64,000 bases of DNA from Setaria digitata (taxonomy: Eukaryota > Nematoda > Chromadorea > Rhabditida > Setariidae). Position 1 is the stretch's first letter, and each line of letters opens with the position of its first letter. The DNA lies in contig RCAB01000009.1 in the NCBI GenBank assembly GCA_003640385.1, forward strand, positions 124,001-188,000, in the 5' to 3' direction. Positions 61,001 to 64,000 of this stretch are shown one piece after another. The position numbers and the translations under genes are program-made. The notes below the pieces were generated by a model. That model was not told the origin of the DNA and made no database searches. It saw only the letters and a list, made by a program, of their open reading frames with translations.

Positions 61001-62838
61001 TAAATGGTACTACCACTATGAATGATACAGCTTAAGTGAGTGGAAGAAGTCTCACTAACTCTTATAACTTATCCAATATGATAAAAAGTTGACGGATCCT
61101 GATAATAATTCGATCTTGTGATAGAATACCGACGAAGCATCAACACTGTTGGATACACTTATACCACTTATCTTGATAGAAAGGAGGGGAGAAATGACAG
61201 CAGACAAAAGGGTCACATCAGGAGTCCGCTAATGGGTAAAATTTCAGAAGAAAATTTTAAAACTATAGTCCCCACAGTATTCTAGGAATCAATCCGACAT
61301 TCCACAGGGAAGGGTACGCCTGATACAGTCATCTAACATGACATCTAACCTTCGGTCACTTCCGTTCTAGCTACGAGGAAGACACCTCGGACGCACCGGC
61401 ATTCGCCAGAACTCCCGATATTAACCAGGGTGGGACAGAATGAAATGGGACACATGTCAGTTGAACAGTTACAACAACGAATTCCACGGGGAGGGGCCGC
61501 AATTGTGGCAGGCGTGGTCTGTTGCCTTATGATGTGCATGTTGACCTGGAAGGCGCCAAATCAAAATTTCCTGCGAGAATGGCTGCGTCGCGCCGGACGC
61601 GTCGCGGCCGTGTGTTTTTTGGTGACATCGATAGAGTTGGATTTCGGTTTGCGGCTTACTCCTTCTCTCCTTCTATACTCGTTAATTATTTAATTACTGC
61701 ATCTGTTTCGAATGCTACATTTGTGACAATGGCATTACTGTTTAACGTGGAATTATTGGTAGTAATTCTGGAGTATCAGTGTGGAGTGGTCGGTTTAACG
61801 TACACGGAACAGTCTTCTTTCTAATTATCCTGCAGACTTAATCGGTACTTCTCTCTTGTGAATATGCTTGTTAAATTGTCTTTTTCAAGGCATGAATTCA
61901 AGTTCTTCCATAATTTGGATGCATATTTAAATCAGTTGCCTAAAGTGGAACCGTATTCTAACCGATAGGTAGAATAAGGAGTAGGATTTTACTGGACCAA
62001 TTATCTGTAAGTGCAGTGCGGTGCATTGGATGGTGGAGTTTCTTTCGCTGAAGAGTGTTGGATTGATGAGTAAACGGGCGAAAATTGAAGTGAAATAAGT
62101 AGATGAATTCCCATGTCGTCGATATTCTTTTCTGTGAAAAAAGTAACACAGTCATGAGGAAAAATAGGTTTTTTTTAATGTGAAATATTCATATATACAC
62201 GTATGAGTATGCAGAAATTTTCCGGTATTTTTGTTTCACCTTATTTCGGTCGTCTTTTTTTGAGCATATTAATAATTATGCTCCCTTAATTTAAAGGTGA
62301 AATCCTCGTTCTAACTCAAATAAGAAGCGATATGGATTTGGCAGATACTTTAATTATATAGATTTATTTTTTGTCACCCGCATGTCGTTGATGAGGTATT
62401 TTCATCAATTAAGAGATGGATGTTAACTCTTTGTACCTGTGACTGTAAAAAATTCCATATCAGAGAAGGAGAAAATATATGCATTCATATGGCTGAAGCT
62501 TTATTGGAATAGATTGACGACTTTACCAATATTGTAACTTCTAGACTGTATAAGATGAAAGGTCGAAGCAATAACGGGCCGCGTTAAAACTTCGAAGACA
62601 AAACACGGGTTAGGGTAGGTGCGACTGTTCTTACCAGGAATGATTCTACAAATTTGGTGTTGTTGGTATTCCTTGCTTTCTATGGAAAGTACCCGGATTT
62701 TTGCCGCAGTGACTTTTGTCAATGTTATTGTATTAGAGACCTGGAGATTCGGTTTTTTTCAGATTTTGAAGTCTGAAAGTTCAGTGCTAATTGTCGCGTA
62801 TTTGACTTGACGCAGACAATTTGTTTAGCAAGCGCAAA
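58067..62838. other. Divergent intergenic region upstream of unc-40 and the right-edge gene
   Basis: About 4.8 kb. Mostly AT-rich and featureless, with a poly-T run in the adjacent intron at 57001-57017. A distinct GC-richer block lies at about 61360-61640. Several overlapping plus- and minus-strand open frames in that block (61345-61824) most likely reflect composition; one could hide a 5' exon of the right-edge gene. Confidence 0.5.
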
Positions 62839-63957
62839 ATGACGGAGAAGAAAACGGGTGGTTGGCTGTCGTCGGTAGTTGGTAATATATCGGGCTTGTG
62901 GTCACGCTCACCAAACGAATCAGCTGTCACATCTGAAGAATCCATTTATAATCGGAATTCTTCACTCAATTCTTCCTATGAAGAGCAAGCGGAAAGTGAT
63001 GTAGGTGAAGAGGACGATGGTATTATTGTCGAAACCGTCTGTGCTGGTCCGTCCGCCACTTTACCAACTACTAGCAAGACCCGTGCGTTTTATTCCCTCA
63101 TATATTAAATTTTGCCGAGGTCTTTCGTGACATAATACGTATAATATAGCCGCATCTGTGAAAAATCTCACTCAGCTTATTTAATTTATTTTTGAAATCT
63201 TTTTTTTTACGGTTGCAGAAAAAAATTCGATTATTATTTGAGGATTTGAAAAAAGTTAGCTTTCAAAGAACTAAAGTAGTGCATTTTTACTATTGAAGTT
63301 ATGGATTAGTATTTATATGCTTCGCCGAGAAGTCAAGTTAGGGAAACTTAACATGTTGGTAGATGACGTTACTCTATTAAGGATTTTTTTATTCTGGAAT
63401 AAATCTTGCAATACAACAAAAATGGGAATTCTCTTGTTCTGTATATATGAAGTCACTATAATTTGTAGAAAAAGATATTACACCAAAGCGACGCACTGTT
63501 CGTTATTTGAGCCCGTCGGCACTCTTAGCTGCCACACGATCCACCACCGCATTCGATAAGGAAACATTGACAAATGTCACTGTTAGTGTGAGAATTTCTC
63601 TTTTTCCACGTTAGGCAAATTTTTACCCAAAAAGCTATTTCCAAAAATTTTGAACTTTTTGCAAGAGAATGACTTTTATTGTTTGGGTCTTTTTCTCATC
63701 TTTTAAAGTTAGATTAGGTTTGATATTGGAACTTTATCTTTTTTTTTGGCATTCGCACCATTTGCAAGGAATATTCTCAAACTTAATTGGGTCCTTGATT
63801 TCAGCGAAAACGTGCTGCAACAGGCTATCTATTCCAAGATGATATGGCATACCCAAATGTCGGAAATAGTTTCACTACATCGTCTATGACGGAGCCTATT
63901 GCGGGGCGCTTCTCTACAAAACGTTCAAGAATTCAGCGAGATTTTACTGAGGAGAAG
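62839..63957 (+). CDS. Unrecognised nuclear-type protein, N-terminal part (runs off right edge)
   Basis: Exons 62839-63082, 63469-63581 and 63805-63957 join in phases 1 and 0, and the last ends at a donor (gttcgt), so the gene continues beyond the window. An acceptor (ttgtttag) ends at 62828, ten bases before the ATG. The N-terminus, TEKKTGGWLSSVVGNISGLW, could form an amphipathic helix. A Ser/Asn-rich acidic segment follows (EEQAESDVGEEDDGIIVE), then basic motifs PKRRTVRYLSPSALLAATRS and RKRAATGYLFQDD. An amphipathic start plus basic, disordered, Ser-rich sequence is reminiscent of nuclear-basket or pore-membrane nucleoporins (Nup153/NPP-7 type). That is an inference from sequence character, not a recognised homology. 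Confidence 0.75.
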
Positions 63958-63969
63958 GTTCGTCATTCT

Positions 63970-63996
63970 ATTTTTTTTTTTTTTTTTTTTTTTTTT
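63970..63996. repeat. Poly-T tract
   Basis: A T run of about 25 bases at the right edge, within the intron after 63957. Similar tracts occur at 7091-7110, 18940-18969, 20101-20122, 27066-27095 (directly before the top-1 exon 2 acceptor), 39598-39622 and 57001-57017. Confidence 0.85.
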
Positions 63997-64000
63997 CTGT

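Noticed and set aside
61345..61824. Overlapping open frames in the GC-rich block
   Set aside because: Three frames on two strands are open together, as expected from composition. A basic peptide starting at 61579 could be a 5' exon, but no splice to the right-edge gene could be shown.

Overview
This window looks like nuclear DNA from a nematode. It is strongly AT-rich, with many short phase-consistent introns. Several genes have a splice acceptor just upstream of the start ATG, as expected for spliced-leader trans-splicing. The gene content includes an UNC-40/DCC netrin receptor and a pair of small secreted cysteine-rich proteins. Gene size and intron style would fit a spirurid or filarial worm, but that is inference. 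I saw no bacterial operon, CRISPR array, tRNA or rRNA gene, or recognisable transposon.

Layout, left to right: (1) the 5' part of an exocyst EXOC7/Exo70 gene (minus, running off the left edge); (2) a 22-exon multi-Tudor protein gene, 1.8-10.1 kb (plus); (3) a complete TNFAIP8-family gene, 11.3-12.7 kb (minus); (4) a complete MMD/PAQR10-11 seven-transmembrane gene, 17.2-19.3 kb (minus); (5) an unrecognised 9-exon gene for a serine-rich protein of about 460 residues, 21.0-24.1 kb (minus); (6) a complete 16-exon DNA topoisomerase I gene, 26.7-31.2 kb (plus), divergent from gene 5 across a GC-richer spacer; (7) two tandem secreted cysteine-rich paralogues, 33.0-36.7 kb (minus); (8) a complete or near-complete unc-40/DCC/neogenin gene, 38.3-58.1 kb (minus; 4 Ig, 6 FN3, one membrane span, cytoplasmic P1 and P3 motifs); (9) the 5' end of an unrecognised nuclear-looking protein gene from 62.8 kb to the right edge (plus).

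All exon boundaries were derived by hand from splice signals, reading-frame phase and protein family resemblance. Where a model closes in phase over its whole length (top-1, TNFAIP8, MMD, the 460-residue protein, both secreted proteins) I trust it well. Two models, unc-40 and the Tudor gene, each close only if one surplus base is assumed inside one exon. These are probable sequence errors or real frameshifts.

The genes do not form a single pathway. The most notable features are an apparently high number of GC-AG introns (four, in three genes), the two frame breaks, a multi-Tudor protein in a nematode, the tandem secreted pair with diverged tails, a four-copy acidic D-D-x-P-L motif in the topoisomerase N-terminus, and a roughly 197-bp (TA)n array in an unc-40 intron. 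I found no clearly new biological system.
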